Assembly: GCA_037693485.1 (NCBI GenBank)
Contig: CM075351.1
Span: forward strand, 12,829,001-12,893,000
Length of the DNA: 64,000 nucleotides
From: Kitagawia praeruptora
Lineage: Eukaryota > Streptophyta > Magnoliopsida > Apiales > Apiaceae
Reading direction: 5' to 3'
Both the position numbers and the translations under genes were made by a program. The notes under the pieces were generated by a model. That model was given only the letters and a program-made list of their open reading frames with translations. It ran no database searches and had not been told where the DNA came from. This document shows positions 38,527 through 50,310 of this stretch, in pieces (position 1 is the stretch's first letter; the number at the start of each line of letters is the position of its first letter).

Positions 38527-41500
38527 GTGTTCATTTCAGTGACAAGTGTACATGTGCGACAACAGTTTATGCTTTGGAGACAACGCTCAAAGCAGTTGTG
38601 GTTGAGAGAAGGAGATAATAATAGTAAATTCTTTCACTCATCAACAAAAGTTCGAAGAAAAAGGAATCTAGTTACTTCACTGTTGAATGATGAAGGACAG
38701 GAGGTCAGCTGGGGATCGGGACTTGAAGAAACGATAGAGAATTATTTTAAGGAGCTTTTCACTGCCTCTAGTACTGATTGGACAGAAGTAATAAGGTGCA
38801 TTCCAGAACGAATAAAAGCCGAACAGAATCAAATGCTATTGAACGATGTTGAAAAGCAAGAAGTGAAGCAAGCGTTGTTTAGTATGCACCCAGATAAATC
38901 CCCAGGGCCCGATGGCATGAGCCCTGGTTTTTATCAGAAGTTTTGGCATATAGTTGGGGATGATGTGTATCAGTCAGTGCAACACTTCTTCCAGAAAGGA
39001 AAGTTCGAACAAAACATTACAGACACCATCATAGTTTTGATCCTAAAGAAGCCGAACCCAATGAATTTAACAGAATTAAGACCTATTTCCCTGTGTAATG
39101 TCATCTATAAAATAGCGTCAAAAGTTTTGTCGAACCGCTTCAAAAAAGTTCTAGATGGGATCATTTCTGAAACCCAAAGTGCCTTTGTCCCTGGACGTTT
39201 GATTACGGATAACTTGATGATTAGCTATGAAGTTATGCACTATATGAAGAGAAAATCTAAAGGAAAAATGGGTTGGATGGCGCTCAAACTCGACATGAGT
39301 AAAGCGTACGATAGAGTTGAATGGGGTTTTCTCAGGGCAATGCTCAGGAAATTGGGATTTGATACGAAGTTAATTAACCTGTTCATGGAATGCGTAGCAT
39401 CTGCGAGGTGCAAAATCAACCATGCTGGAAAGGAGTTCGGAGATATAATTCCAACTAGAGGAATCCGCCAAGGTGATCCGCTTTCTTCTTACTTGTTTTT
39501 AAAATGCATGGAAGGCTTTACTGCTCTTTTAAAAGAGTACGAACAGAAAAATTTTATCAGAGGAATCCAAGTGGCAAGAGGAGCGCCAACGGTGTCTCAT
39601 ATGTTTTTTGCAGACGACACATATATTTTTTGCCAAGCAAAAGACGATAGTGTCTCACAAGTGCTTAAAATGCTGAATACCTTTGAATTATCATCAGGTC
39701 AAAGAATAAATGTAGAGAAATCGTCTGTATTCTTTAGTCGTAACACTGCAAATGATGTACGGCAGAGCATCTATCAAAGGCTGAGATTTCGAGAGGCTGA
39801 TGATAATACTAAATATTTGGGATTGCCAAATATCATTGGAAGAAAAAAGAATGCAATGTTCAGTTTTTTAAAAGAGAGGCTGGCTGATCGCATTCAAGGA
39901 TGGGACAAAGTTTGCTTGTCAAAGGGTGGCAAGGAAATCCTTTTAAAGACGGCTGCTCAATATTTACCAAGCTATGCTATGAGTATCTTCATTCTCCCGA
40001 CGCAGACTTGTACAGATATGGAGAGGATAATGACAAAGTTCTGGTGGAAATCATCTACAAAAAAAGATAGAAGTATTTCATGGATGAGCTGGGATAGAAT
40101 GTGCAAAAAGAAATCTCAAGGAGGGATGGGTTTTCGAAAACTTAGAGATTTTAATATAGCTTTAATTGGGAAACAAGGTTGAAGGCTGATCACTAATGAA
40201 ACTAGCCTGGTAAGTAGGATTTATAAGGCACGTTACTATCCTAATAATTCCTTCTTAACAGCTACAGTTGGTAAGAACCCCAGCTACGTTTGGCGAAGTA
40301 TTATGGAAGCCCAGGTAATTTTAAAAAAGGGTGCAGTTCGGAGAATTGGCACAGGTGTGTCAGTTAAAATAATAGATGATCCATGGTTACCTGATGATCG
40401 AGATCCATATATTCAGACTCGCAGTGAAGCAATTAAGGGACAAAAGGTTTCTTCGCTAATGATAACAGGCAGATTGGAGTGGGATATTGAATTGATTAAT
40501 GACATTTTTGACGAGAGGGACGCAAATCTGATCTTATCTATTCCGTTAAGACATGATGAAACTGATACATGGTTTTGGAACAAGGAAAAACTGGGAGGGT
40601 ACACAGTGAAGAGTGCTTATGCAGCAATTCATAATGAGCGACTGGAGAATACCTCTCAGATTGACACTCGCGTGTGGAAAAAAGTATGGTCCTTCAAACT
40701 CCCTCCTAAGGTAAAAAACTTTCTGTGGCAAGCTCTAGTGGGTGTCTTACCTACTAAGGACAACCTGCTATGTAAAAGAGTTCTAGTCATAAGTTTATGT
40801 CCTGTGTGTAATGTAGAGAATGAAACAATTATACACACACTGGTTACTTGCCAATTTGCGAAGAAGTGTTGGAATCATATTGGAATAGCAGTTAACGATC
40901 GGGATTGTACAGACTTGCCACAGTGGTTAAGCTCGTTAATGGAGGTACAATCAAGCCAAAGTATTCAAGTTGCTTGTATGTTATGCTGGGCTGTGTGGAA
41001 AAACAGGAATGCAATAGTGTGGCACCAAAAGGGAGAAGAGTTTGATAGAGTTGTAGCTTCAGCAAAGCTTACTTTCAATCAGTGGTGGAGCGCTCAAGAC
41101 AAATCATTCGATAACTACCTTGGTTTTATGACTCAAGCGGATGGTAAAGAGCGTTGGGAATGCCCAGCAGAAGGAGGATTGAAAGTCAATACTGATGCAA
41201 CAATTTTCTCAGATTCGAACAGATACAGCTACTCACTAGTCGCTCGTGATTACAGGGGAGAACTACTGGAAGCCAAATCTAGATGCAAGCAAGGTAGCAT
41301 AGATCCTGTTATAGCAGAAGCAATTGGTGTGAGGGAAGCTCTAAGTTGGGTGAAGGAAAAAGGTTGGCATGGAGCACAGGTGGAGACAGATTGCCTTGCT
41401 ATCATTCAAGCTATTCGATGCTCTACTATCACACTATCATACCTTGGTCGTGTCTTGGAAGAATGCAAGACGCTTTTAAATCAATTAAAGGAGAAGAATA

Positions 41501-41646
41501 TATCCTTAAATTTTGTTAAACGGTCCGCGAACCATGTGGCTCACTTCTTAGCGAGGCACTCTAGTTCTATAGCTGATCGTATGTGGCTTAGGGGAGACAT
41601 TCACCCTGATTTTTTGCATGTACTTGAGACTGATTTGAAAGATTAA
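38527..41646 (+). pseudogene. LINE (L1) ORF2: RT, zinc finger and RNase H, one nonsense codon
   Basis: 5'-truncated: the endonuclease is missing, and recognisable similarity starts at about 38565 (WRQRSKQLWLREGDNNSKFFH). The frame then contains the non-LTR reverse transcriptase: DKSPGPDGMSPGFYQ, LRPISLCNVIYKI, the D of KLDMSKAYDRVEW, RGIRQGDPLS and the FADD box (about 39607-39618). The zf-RVT zinc finger (WxxxW...CPVC...H...C at about 40800-40855) and a C-terminal plant-type RNase H (NTDATIF, about 41190-41600) follow. TGA at 40180-40182 replaces the expected Trp of GKQGWRL. The frame is otherwise unbroken. RNase H-bearing L1s are common in plants. Only the C-terminal ~1040 codons are present. 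Confidence 0.93.
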
Positions 41647-41680
41647 TATACTGCTTTCTCTTTGTGACAAAAAAAAAAAT
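38527..41680 (+). mobile_element. 5'-truncated L1 LINE retrotransposon
   Basis: The ORF ends at 41646, followed by a 3' untranslated region of only about 20 bp (ending TTTGTGAC) and a poly(A) tract at about 41670-41680. The 5' junction with Athila-1 LTR sequence lies near 38520. I could not find a convincing TSD, so the exact 5' boundary is uncertain. Confidence 0.85.
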
Positions 41681-42354
41681 TTGTCCAACCCAGTTTTGAG
41701 TTTAGCTACTGTCCTTGTTTTCATTTTATCAGAGCAACTCCAACCCTTGCATCTGTTAGCAATATATGACCAGCTAGCACATGACTTTAGCTAACAGGTT
41801 CCGTTTCCCTCCTCCAACGCTGTCCTCCTGTTATCCATAATTATACATAATCAGAATTGATACGCCAAATTTGTTGAATGAATTCACATCCTCTATATGT
41901 ATCCACGTCATCTTCAGCTCTTATCATCTCTCTTTTCATGCTTCTCTCTTCAGTCTGGCCACTTTTTTCTTTTTGTTAAGCATAATTAAATTATTTACTA
42001 AAATAGTTTAATAAAAAAATTTAAATAAGCAATAAAATAGAAAATTACATAGACGAATATAAAAAGTTACAAAAAAAATCATATGACAAAAAAAGTTTAC
42101 CCACATATATTTTTTAAAAAAATTAGGATAAAAAATGAATTAAATATGAATTTTACAAGTTTTGATCCTTTAAATGCAACATAACTCTTAAAATCATTTA
42201 AAAATACTTAAAACACCAAAAATAATAATAAAATACTGTTTTTGAATTATAGCTAGCCATTATAGCTAATACCATTGGAGCACAACCCCTTACAGTTCAG
42301 CAAATTTTTAGATAACAGTTATTATATATTATTTTAGCTAACCATTATAACCAC
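41681..42354. other. Non-coding stretch between LINE and element C
   Basis: AT-rich. No gene seen. It contains a few CTCCAAC/GTTAGC words (41735-41790, 42250-42290) that recall MITE ends but do not form a clear inverted repeat. Confidence 0.45.
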
Positions 42355-43513
42355 TGTTGGGATTTAAGGGTGATAGAATAGACAACTTAACTAGTTTTAT
42401 TGGTATACTTAGTTTTACTAAGTAGAACATATTGTCATAGTCTGAAATGTATTCTTGTAATTTAAATAAATACTGTCATGTAATAAGTGTAATTCTTGGA
42501 AGAAGTTCGATTATGTGCAAGCCTCAAGAAATACATAAGTTCGACAAAAGGAATAAAAGTTACTGTCAAGCCCTGACAGTAAGGTTACAAGGAAACAACA
42601 TGTTGCCTAGGTCGACAGCAAGTTTCATGGAGTCGACAGCAAGTTTCAACTTGACAGCAACATTGGCGGAGATTCTGATGACAGCAACTTTGATATATAG
42701 TTTGCGACAGTAAGTTTGGAATTCTTGACAGCAATCTCTGCGGGAAATACATGCTGTCAATCAAAGCATAATTCTTGACAGCAATCTCTGCGGGAATTCA
42801 TACTGTCAACCAAAGCACAATCCTTGACAATAATCTCTGCGGGAAATTCATACCGTCAACCAAAGCATAATTCATTGACAGCAAACTTTGTGGCAAACAT
42901 ACTGTCATATAGAATCAATTTGATTTAGGAATTTTCTAAGTCAAATTAAGCGACAGAGTACATGTTCAAAAGAAGCAGGCGTGTTGTAATATTCAACCTT
43001 TACAGCAAGCTTGGAAAGTCTATAACTGAAGCTCGAGAGATCACATGGAGCAACCTGTAAAGTCTAGAGCAGATAAAATTGAATACGGCTAGATCTGGGT
43101 GGCTCAAATGTGGAAAGTATCTTAAAGTTACTTTGTGATGATCACATGGGAATAAATCATGGAATGAGCTGCAAAAGGAATATAACAGCAACTCAACAAC
43201 TCATGCTGATAGTGGTAGTACAGTAGACTATCATACTATAAATAGAGCACTCTATTTATACATCAGTGTATAACTCTACAACTGTAATCTCTTGAGTATT
43301 TGAAGCTTGAGAATTATTTTGTTCTCAAGGTTGTAGCAAAACTTTGCAAAATAAATAAAACAATTATTTTGTGAAACATCTTGTTAAATATTACTTGTGA
43401 GTGCATTTCTTTTACTAGTAAATTACAAACTCTATTTAAGTTGTTGAAATAGTTTTTGAAATTTATTAGTATTGCATTCAACCCCCCTTCTGCAATACAT
43501 TCCGGGACCAACA
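42355..43513 (+). repeat. 5' LTR of element C
   Basis: 1159 bp from TGTTGGGATTTAAGG to GGGACCAACA, directly before the primer site. A TATA-like ACTATAAATAGAGC lies near 43235-43248. The U3 part is loaded with TGACAGCAA, TACTGTCA and GACAGTAA words. Confidence 0.88.
42719..42905 (+). repeat. Tandem ~53-bp repeats in U3 of the element C LTR
   Basis: Three to four units contain TTCTTGACAGCAATCTCTGC, then GGGAAATTCATACTGTCAAC and CAAAGCATAA. Each unit carries one TTGACAGCAA and one ACTGTCAA, so the motif occurs as spaced inverted pairs. Confidence 0.88.
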
Positions 43514-43515
43514 AC

Positions 43516-43527
43516 TGGTATCAGAGC
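43516..43527 (+). promoter_or_regulatory. Primer-binding site of element C
   Basis: TGGTATCAGAGC, two bases after the LTR. Met-tRNA type. Confidence 0.94.
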
Positions 43528-43558
43528 GATCAGATTAATACACATATCTGAGATCCAA

Positions 43559-45459
43559 ATGGCAAGTATTCAAAGGTCAAGTAATATCAAGATTTCAGCT
43601 TTTGATAAAGAAAACTACAACATATGGAAAAAGAAGATTATATTATTTATCAAAGCTCAGAATCCATTATTCCTAGGTATTCTGGAAAATGGCCCCTTCG
43701 TTCCTCAAAAGGAAATTCCATCTGCTACGGTTAATGATGTAGTAATCCCAGCTCATTGGGTTGCTAAGAAGCCTTCTGAGTATAATGACTCAGAAAAAGA
43801 AAAGGTAGCACTGGATGATCATCTGCAACTCATTCTACTAGATGCACTTACCCTGGACAAAGCTATGAGTGGAAATATAATAGCATGCAACTCTGCCAGG
43901 GATATGTGGAAAAAGATAGAACTGTTATGTGAAGGAAGTGAAGAGGTCAGAGAAAATCAAAAACAAATACTGGTGTCACAATATGAAGAGTTATGGGCAA
44001 GCATGGAGAAGAGTTAACTCACATGTTTGAAAGATTTAGCAAACTGATAGCTGAGCTCCAGATTCATGGAAAGTTTTATGAAAAGAAGGAAGTCAATATC
44101 AAGTTTCTGCTAACTCTTCCAGAACACCTTGAGCATAGAGTAACAGCCATAAGAGAAGGAAGAGATTTAAACTCTGTTTCTCTTGAAACATTGTATGGAG
44201 TTCTAAAATCTTATGAACTTGAATATTATCAAAAGAAAGCCATACAAAGTGGATCCAAAGGATTGATGGCAAACATGGCTGGTGCTCTAGTTGCTCAAGG
44301 ACCATCATATTTTCAAGCAAGTGAGCAAATTCAAAATGATCAACAACCTCAATTTTCATCTGTGAAAATTGAAGAGGTGGTTGAAGATGAAGAAAAGGTT
44401 GTCCTTCACCTAGAAGATGTTGAAGATGAAGAATTCTTCACTCTAGAAGAAATGAAGAAAATGGATAATCCAACCATGGCTTTTATGGCAAGAAAATTCA
44501 AAAATATAAGGTTCAGGAGGAACAAGCCATATAAGCCTCAAGGTCAATTTCCAAAATATAACCAAGGAAGCTCATCAAAACCTGCTACTGGCACCAAGGG
44601 AGGATACAAAACAGGAATGTTAGATAGATCAAAGTTTAGATGCTACAATTGCAATGAACTTGGTCACTTTGCTACTGAATGCAAAAGACCAAAACAAATA
44701 CAAAGAATGGAGAGAGGAACTGGAAGTCAATTTAAGAAAAGACAAGGAAAAGCCTATGTGGCTGAAGGAAAATGCTGGAATGAATCTGATAATGAAGAAG
44801 AAGAGCAATTTGTGAATCTAGCCTTGATGGCTAGAGAGGATGAAGAAGCATCAACCTCGACAAGTCAGGTACCATCTCTAGTATTATTAGATATGTCTTT
44901 AAATGACTATAAGCAAACCATTGAGGAAATGAGTACTGAAATGTTTAATATTCATACTAGTTTATCTGCTGCAAATGAAGAAATTGCTAGATTAACTAAA
45001 GAAAATGAAGTACTCAGATCCAACAATGATGTGTTGTTGTTTAAGACCAGTTCTATTGATTCTTTAGCTCAGGAAAACGAAAGATTAAAAAATGATTTAA
45101 TCTGTGCTAAAGAAATAGAGGAATATCTAAGAAAAGAAATTTCTGAAAATGAATTTAAGCTAAAGGCATTTAGAAATTCCTCTAAAATAGTTCAAGAGTA
45201 TCATGAGAAACATACTGAGAGTAAGAAGATAGGCATAGGCTATGATTATAGTAGGAGACCTGGTAAAGAGGCTGTTATACAGAACAATGATGATAAAAAT
45301 ACTGTAAGACCTCACATCCTCAAAAATGTGAACAATCCAATTTTCAAAAGTACAGAGTTTGAGGTTAATAAAAATTACCTAATTATTAATCAAGAACTCT
45401 GTGATGAAGATGAGAGGGCTAACAGTGCATCTAAGAAAGAAAAGATTCTGTCAAAATGA
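43559..45459 (+). pseudogene. Gag of element C with one frameshift
   Basis: Starts at ATG 43559 (MASIQRSSNIKISAFDKENY). The first frame stops at TAA 44015-44017. The Gag sequence continues in the frame of 43993-45459, so one base is missing or extra near 43990. Features: WKKKI block, UBN2-type capsid region with FLLTLPEHLE near 44100, CCHC knuckle CYNCNELGHFATEC at about 44641-44682, acidic stretch, and a coiled-coil-like segment (about 44890-45180). It ends at TGA 45457-45459, overlapping the next ATG by four bases (ATGA). Confidence 0.9.
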
Positions 45460-46151
45460 CTATGACAGAAACCGTATCAAACAGCCCAACCAAGTGTTCA
45501 AAAGAAACTGTCACAAAGGATGAGACAGTAACTTTCAAAGATACTGTCAAGAAGTCAACCAAGACAGTAACTTTCAAACCTACTGTCAAGACAGCTAGTA
45601 CAAAAGATGCTGTCAAAAATAGCTCGACAGTACCTTCTGAACAGATTGTCAAGACAGTTGTCTCCAAGTCCAAAAACAGAAATGGGAAGCTAGGCATTGA
45701 TAAAAAGAATAGTTATGCGTATGTTAAGCAGGCACCCAGGAAACTTTGCAATAATTGTGGCTCCTCACATCATTTAACTCATGTTTGTAAGAAATCAACT
45801 AGTAGCATATCTAATGCAACAGAGTTGAAAGGGAACTTACACAGAACCCCCATTATGCAAAGAAAATTGGTAGTTTGTAATAACATTGACTGTATGCCAT
45901 GCAAAATTACTGCCATGAGTACATGTTTTAATTTGCAAATTTCATCTAATGAATTATGTTCTTATATGCAAACTACAAAGACTTCTGAATCTACTAAAGA
46001 AAGTGAGAAGTCTGCTCTCACTAAGAAAAAGTCTAAGTCAAAAACTAAGTGGGTAATCAAAGAAGTCAAGGGACCATCTTCTGATAATATTGTTTCAAAT
46101 ATTGATAAAGTTTCTGATGATACTGAGTATGCAGGACCCAACAAGACTTAG
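45456..46151 (+). CDS. C-terminal Gag segment of element C with a further zinc knuckle
   Basis: Open for 231 codons in -1 relative to gag. The first ~75 residues are a T/V/K-rich repeat of the type ETVTFKDTVK, encoded by runs of ACTGTCAA/GACAGTAA. KNRNGKLGIDKK and a CX2CX4HX4C knuckle (CNNCGSSHHLTHVC) follow at about 45747-45788. The tail ends before pol in a sequence like KTKWVIKEVKGP. This is the counterpart of 5002-5448 in element A. Confidence 0.75.
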   Translation: MTMTETVSNSPTKCSKETVTKDETVTFKDTVKKSTKTVTFKPTVKTASTKDAVKNSSTVPSEQIVKTVVSKSKNRNGKLGIDKKNSYAYVKQAPRKLCNNCGSSHHLTHVCKKSTSSISNATELKGNLHRTPIMQRKLVVCNNIDCMPCKITAMSTCFNLQISSNELCSYMQTTKTSESTKESEKSALTKKKSKSKTKWVIKEVKGPSSDNIVSNIDKVSDDTEYAGPNKT

Positions 46152-46181
46152 GTACCAGATGCAAATTAAACTCCTTCTGTC

Positions 46182-49100
46182 TTGCAGGGAAAGAAAGGTA
46201 AACAGGTCATGTGGATAATCGACAGTGGATGTTCCAAACACATGACTGGTGATATATCCCTGCTATCACAATATGTTGAGAAGGTTGGCCCAACAATAAC
46301 CTTTGGAGACAACAGCAAAGGTTACACTGTGGGATATGGCTGTTTAAAAGCTAGAAATGTTGTCATTGAAGAAATCTCTCTTGTGGAAGGTTTGAAGCAT
46401 AATCTGCTCAGTGTCAGTCAATTCACTGACAAAGGATTCAAAGTTAACTTTGGCATGATGGAATGCACAATCCACCACAAGAAGGATAGAAGCCTATCTC
46501 TGAAAGGAGTAAGGAAAGGAAGCCTATTTGTTGCAGACTTAAACTCAACAAATGAGGAAAGAATATTTTGCTTCTACAGCAAAGCAAGTGTTGGAGATAG
46601 CATGCTTTGGCACAAGAAACTTTCCCATCTCAACTTCAAAACAATGAACATGCTAATGAAGAAGGAATTGGTGAGAGGACTACCTCAACAGGAATTCTGT
46701 CAAGAAGGACTGTGTGAAGATTGTCAAATGGGAAAACTGAGGAAAGCAATGCATAAATCAAAGCAAGTCAACACTAACACTGAAGCACTCAAGTTGATTC
46801 ACATGGATCTTTTTGGACCAGTGAATGTTCAATCACTATCCAGAGAAAGATATGCACTGGTCATGATAGATGACTATTCTAGGTACACTTGGGTGAAATT
46901 TTTAGAATCAAAAGATGAAGCTGCTCAAGAAATCATTGATCACATAAGGGTACTTGACAGGACCCCTGAAGCAAAAGTTCAATTTCTAAGAAGTGACAAT
47001 GGAACTGAATTCAGAAATGCTACACTTGGAAACTTCTGCAAAGATCAAGGGATTGTTCAACAATTCTCTGCTGCAAGAACTCCACAGCAAAATGGAGTTG
47101 TAGAAAGGAAAAATAGGACACTTATTGAAGCTGCAAGGACTATGTTGAGCAATGCTAAATTACCAACATATTTCTGGGCAGAAGCCATCAACACTGCTTG
47201 TTACACACAGAACAGGACACTAATCAACAAGGCTCATGGCAATACTCCTTACTATCTTTTGACAGGAAAGAAACCTACTGTCAAGTACTTTCATATTTTT
47301 GGAAGCAAGTGCTTTTTGATGAAAGACAACCATGAAAGAAAAGGCAAGTTTGATACTAAAGCATATGAAGGCATTTTCATGGGATATGGGATAGAAAGGA
47401 CTGCCTATAGAGTCTATATCATGGAGCACAAGACAATTGAAGAAAGTGTCAATGTCACGTTTGATGAAACCAAGTTTCCAGGGTTACATGAGGATGGACA
47501 AATGCAACCCTTCAGATTTGAGAATCAAGGATACTTAGAAATAGAAGAATATGTTGATGAAGAACCTAGTCTCACTCAATCAATGGGATATGAGAAAGAA
47601 TCTGTCAATACTCATAATCTAAATCAAACCTCAGCCCAATCACAGACAATTTCAGGCATCAATCAACAAGACTGTGAGACTGGAGAATTTGAGCTAAATG
47701 AGCAGAACAATGAAAATGGTGGAGAATCAAATCCTCATATTGATGAAAGACAATCTCATCAAACAAGTAGCTTGCCTCAATCAACAAAGTGGAACAGAGA
47801 TCATACCAGTAATCTAATTATTGGAGATCCCACTACTGGTGTAAGGACAAGGAGGAATATCTCTGCTGAAAGCATGTTTTCATGTTTCTTATCTCAAATG
47901 GAACCAAAAATAGTTGAAGAAGCATTGTTGGATTCTGATTGGGTGATGGCCATGCAGGAAGAGCTCAATCAATTTGAAAGAAACAATGTTTGGAAGCTGG
48001 TTCCAAGGCCAAGAGGAAAATCAGTCATTGAGACAAAATGGGTCTTCAGAAACAAGATAGATGAAAGTGGAAATGTGACAAGAAATAAAGCTAGGCTAGT
48101 GGCCAAAGGTTACTGTCAACAGGAAGGAATAGATTATGATGAAACATTTGCACCTGTTGCCAGACTTGAAGCCATAAGAATTTTCTTAGCCTTTGCTGCA
48201 CACTGCAAATTCAAAGTATTTCAAATGGATGTCAAAAGTGCCTTTCTAAATGGAAAATTAGAAGAAGAAGTGTATGTTGAACAGCCTCCTGGATTTGAAA
48301 ATGACAAACTGCATAATTTTGTCTACAAGCTGTTCAAGGCTCTATATGGCTTAAAGCAAGCACCAAGAGCCTGGTATGACACACTATCCACTTTTCTCCT
48401 GGAAAATCAATTTGTAAGAGGTATGGTGGATAAAACTTTATTCTATAAATACCATGGCAAAGACATCATCCTTGTGCAGATATATGTTGATGACATAATC
48501 TTTGGCTCAACAAACAAAAAATTGTGTGAAAAGTTCTCATCTCTAATGAGAAACAAGTATGAAATGAGCATGATGGGAGAATTAGCATTCTTTCTTGGTC
48601 TTCAAATCTATCAGAAGAAGGAAGGAATCTTCATCTGTCAATCTAAGTATGTCAAAGAACTTCTCAAGAAGTTTAACTTAGAAGATTCATCACCTGCCAA
48701 GACACCTATCTCAACAGCCACCAAATTAGAGTTAGATCCTAAAGGCAAGAAAGTGGATTCTAGTACCTACAGAGGCATGGTTGGATCATTGCTTTACTTA
48801 ACAGCAAGCAGGCCATACATAATGTTTGCTACATGTCTCTGTGCAAGGTTTCAGGCTGATCCAAAAGAATCACACTTAGTTGCAATTAAAAGAATCTTTA
48901 GATATCTCAAAGGCACCCCAAATCTTGGTCTTTGGTACCCTAAGGAAACTGGATTTTATTTAATTGGATATTCTGATTCAGACTATGCTGGCTGCAAGAT
49001 TGATAGAAAAAGTACTACAGGAAGTTGTCAATTTCTTGGGGGGAGATTGGTGTCATGGTTCAGTAAAAAGCAACACTCAGTTTCTACATCAACTGCAGAA

Positions 49101-49427
49101 GCTGAATATATTGCAGCTGGAAGTTGCTGTGCACAAATACTTTGGATGAAGAATCAATTAATGGATTATGGACTAGAGTTGTCAAATATTCCTATCTACT
49201 GTGACAACACTAGTGCCATAGCCATATCGGACAATCCAGTTCAACACTCCAGAACAAAGCACATTGATATAAGGCATCATTTCATCAGGGAGCATGTTGA
49301 AAAGGGAGATGTAAAATTGGTTTATGTTCCAAAAGATAAGCAACTTGCAGATATATTCACCAAGCCACTGGATGAAGCAACATTTACCAGGTTGGTGAGT
49401 GAATTAGGAATGCTAAATCATGTATGA
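46182..49427 (+). CDS. Pol polyprotein of element C
   Basis: Open for 1081 codons without a break. Protease WIIDSGCSKHMTGD (about residues 11-24); integrase zinc region (WHKKLSHLN...C-C, about 145-190) and DDE core (HMDLFGP, SDNGTEF, NGVVERKNR); RT from WVFRNK to YVDDIIFGS (about residue 770); RNase H with DSDYAGC, EAEYIAAG and YCDNTSAIA. One usual SRPDIM reads SRPYIM (48813). As in element A, the frame opens without ATG at a pyrimidine-rich CTGTCTTGCAG|GG sequence. Confidence 0.94.
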   Translation: MQGKKGKQVMWIIDSGCSKHMTGDISLLSQYVEKVGPTITFGDNSKGYTVGYGCLKARNVVIEEISLVEGLKHNLLSVSQFTDKGFKVNFGMMECTIHHKKDRSLSLKGVRKGSLFVADLNSTNEERIFCFYSKASVGDSMLWHKKLSHLNFKTMNMLMKKELVRGLPQQEFCQEGLCEDCQMGKLRKAMHKSKQVNTNTEALKLIHMDLFGPVNVQSLSRERYALVMIDDYSRYTWVKFLESKDEAAQEIIDHIRVLDRTPEAKVQFLRSDNGTEFRNATLGNFCKDQGIVQQFSAARTPQQNGVVERKNRTLIEAARTMLSNAKLPTYFWAEAINTACYTQNRTLINKAHGNTPYYLLTGKKPTVKYFHIFGSKCFLMKDNHERKGKFDTKAYEGIFMGYGIERTAYRVYIMEHKTIEESVNVTFDETKFPGLHEDGQMQPFRFENQGYLEIEEYVDEEPSLTQSMGYEKESVNTHNLNQTSAQSQTISGINQQDCETGEFELNEQNNENGGESNPHIDERQSHQTSSLPQSTKWNRDHTSNLIIGDPTTGVRTRRNISAESMFSCFLSQMEPKIVEEALLDSDWVMAMQEELNQFERNNVWKLVPRPRGKSVIETKWVFRNKIDESGNVTRNKARLVAKGYCQQEGIDYDETFAPVARLEAIRIFLAFAAHCKFKVFQMDVKSAFLNGKLEEEVYVEQPPGFENDKLHNFVYKLFKALYGLKQAPRAWYDTLSTFLLENQFVRGMVDKTLFYKYHGKDIILVQIYVDDIIFGSTNKKLCEKFSSLMRNKYEMSMMGELAFFLGLQIYQKKEGIFICQSKYVKELLKKFNLEDSSPAKTPISTATKLELDPKGKKVDSSTYRGMVGSLLYLTASRPYIMFATCLCARFQADPKESHLVAIKRIFRYLKGTPNLGLWYPKETGFYLIGYSDSDYAGCKIDRKSTTGSCQFLGGRLVSWFSKKQHSVSTSTAEAEYIAAGSCCAQILWMKNQLMDYGLELSNIPIYCDNTSAIAISDNPVQHSRTKHIDIRHHFIREHVEKGDVKLVYVPKDKQLADIFTKPLDEATFTRLVSELGMLNHV

Positions 49428-49546
49428 TAATCTAACTGGTTTATCAATTCTCAGAAGTCGCAGCTCTTGACAGAAACTTTCAAGGTACTGTCACTAGAAG
49501 GTACTGTCATGAGAAGTTAAGGTACTATGTGCTACTTGTTCAGACA

Positions 49547-49690
49547 GCATGTTTGCTATGACTATGCTAAAAGGATTTTTAGATATCATGTTTGCTATGA
49601 CTATGCCAAAAGGATTTTTAGATATCATGTTTGCTATGACTATGCTAAAAGGATTTTTAGATATCATGCTTGCTATGACTATGCTAAAAT
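49547..49690 (+). repeat. 39-bp minisatellite, about four copies
   Basis: The unit is CATGTTTGCTATGACTATGC followed by TAAAAGGATTTTTAGATAT. The period is a multiple of three, so the tract is open as a 13-residue repeat, but this is not evidence of a protein. Confidence 0.9.
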
Positions 49691-49990
49691 AGTTTTACAT
49701 GTCTGTCTTAATATGGTTTTAAGAAATCAAGTGTCCTTAACTTAAGTTATGTGTGAACAGTGACAACATGATTTTACGATAAGTTTACTGTCAGATAAAC
49801 TAACTGTCACTCATTAAACTGATTGACAGAAATGTTGTTAGCACACAGGTTACTGTTAATGAAAGTTCATGTCATGAGAAATTGTTGTCAAAAATAGTAG
49901 AAAGAAAGAAAAGCGCACAGGTTACCGTCAATGAAAGTTGCTGTCATGGGAAGTTGCTGTCAAAGATAGTGGAGAGATATATATACATTA

Positions 49991-49995
<5 letters not shown>

Positions 49996-50082
<87 letters not shown>
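49996..50082. repeat. (TA)n microsatellite
   Basis: About 85 bp of nearly pure TA repeats. Length in the assembly may be unreliable. Confidence 0.97.
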
Positions 50083-50084
<2 letters not shown>

Positions 50085-50310
50085 ATTATTAATCCACCAA
50101 TCCACGATCTAATAGAAACTGCCACGTAATATAGCAAGTGAAGTTAATGGGTAAAATCATTATCACACGTTCAATTAAGACATGTTAAATCGATTCATCT
50201 TATAAACTGAATCTACCGTTTAATCTACTATCACTTTCATTTGCAAAAACCTTTCAACCTTCTGCATCCAAAAACCGCATTTTCTCTCTCATTTTTCAAA
50301 GCATTCAACA

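Larger units (their letters stand above)
49428..50310 (+). other. Spacer between pol and ORF3 of element C
   Basis: Non-coding. It carries the 39-bp minisatellite, a long TA microsatellite and repeated CTGTCA words (49469, 49489, 49503, 49789, 49805, 49940, 49955). The last ~110 bp look like a plant leader, with a TATA-like TATAAACT at 50201-50208 and an ACGT core at 50124-50127, 187 bp upstream of the ORF3 start. Confidence 0.65.

Noticed and set aside
41729..42300. Possible MITE between the LINE and element C (GAGCAACTCCAACC and CCATTGGAGCAC)
   Set aside because: The two ends do not align as a convincing inverted repeat and I found no TSD.
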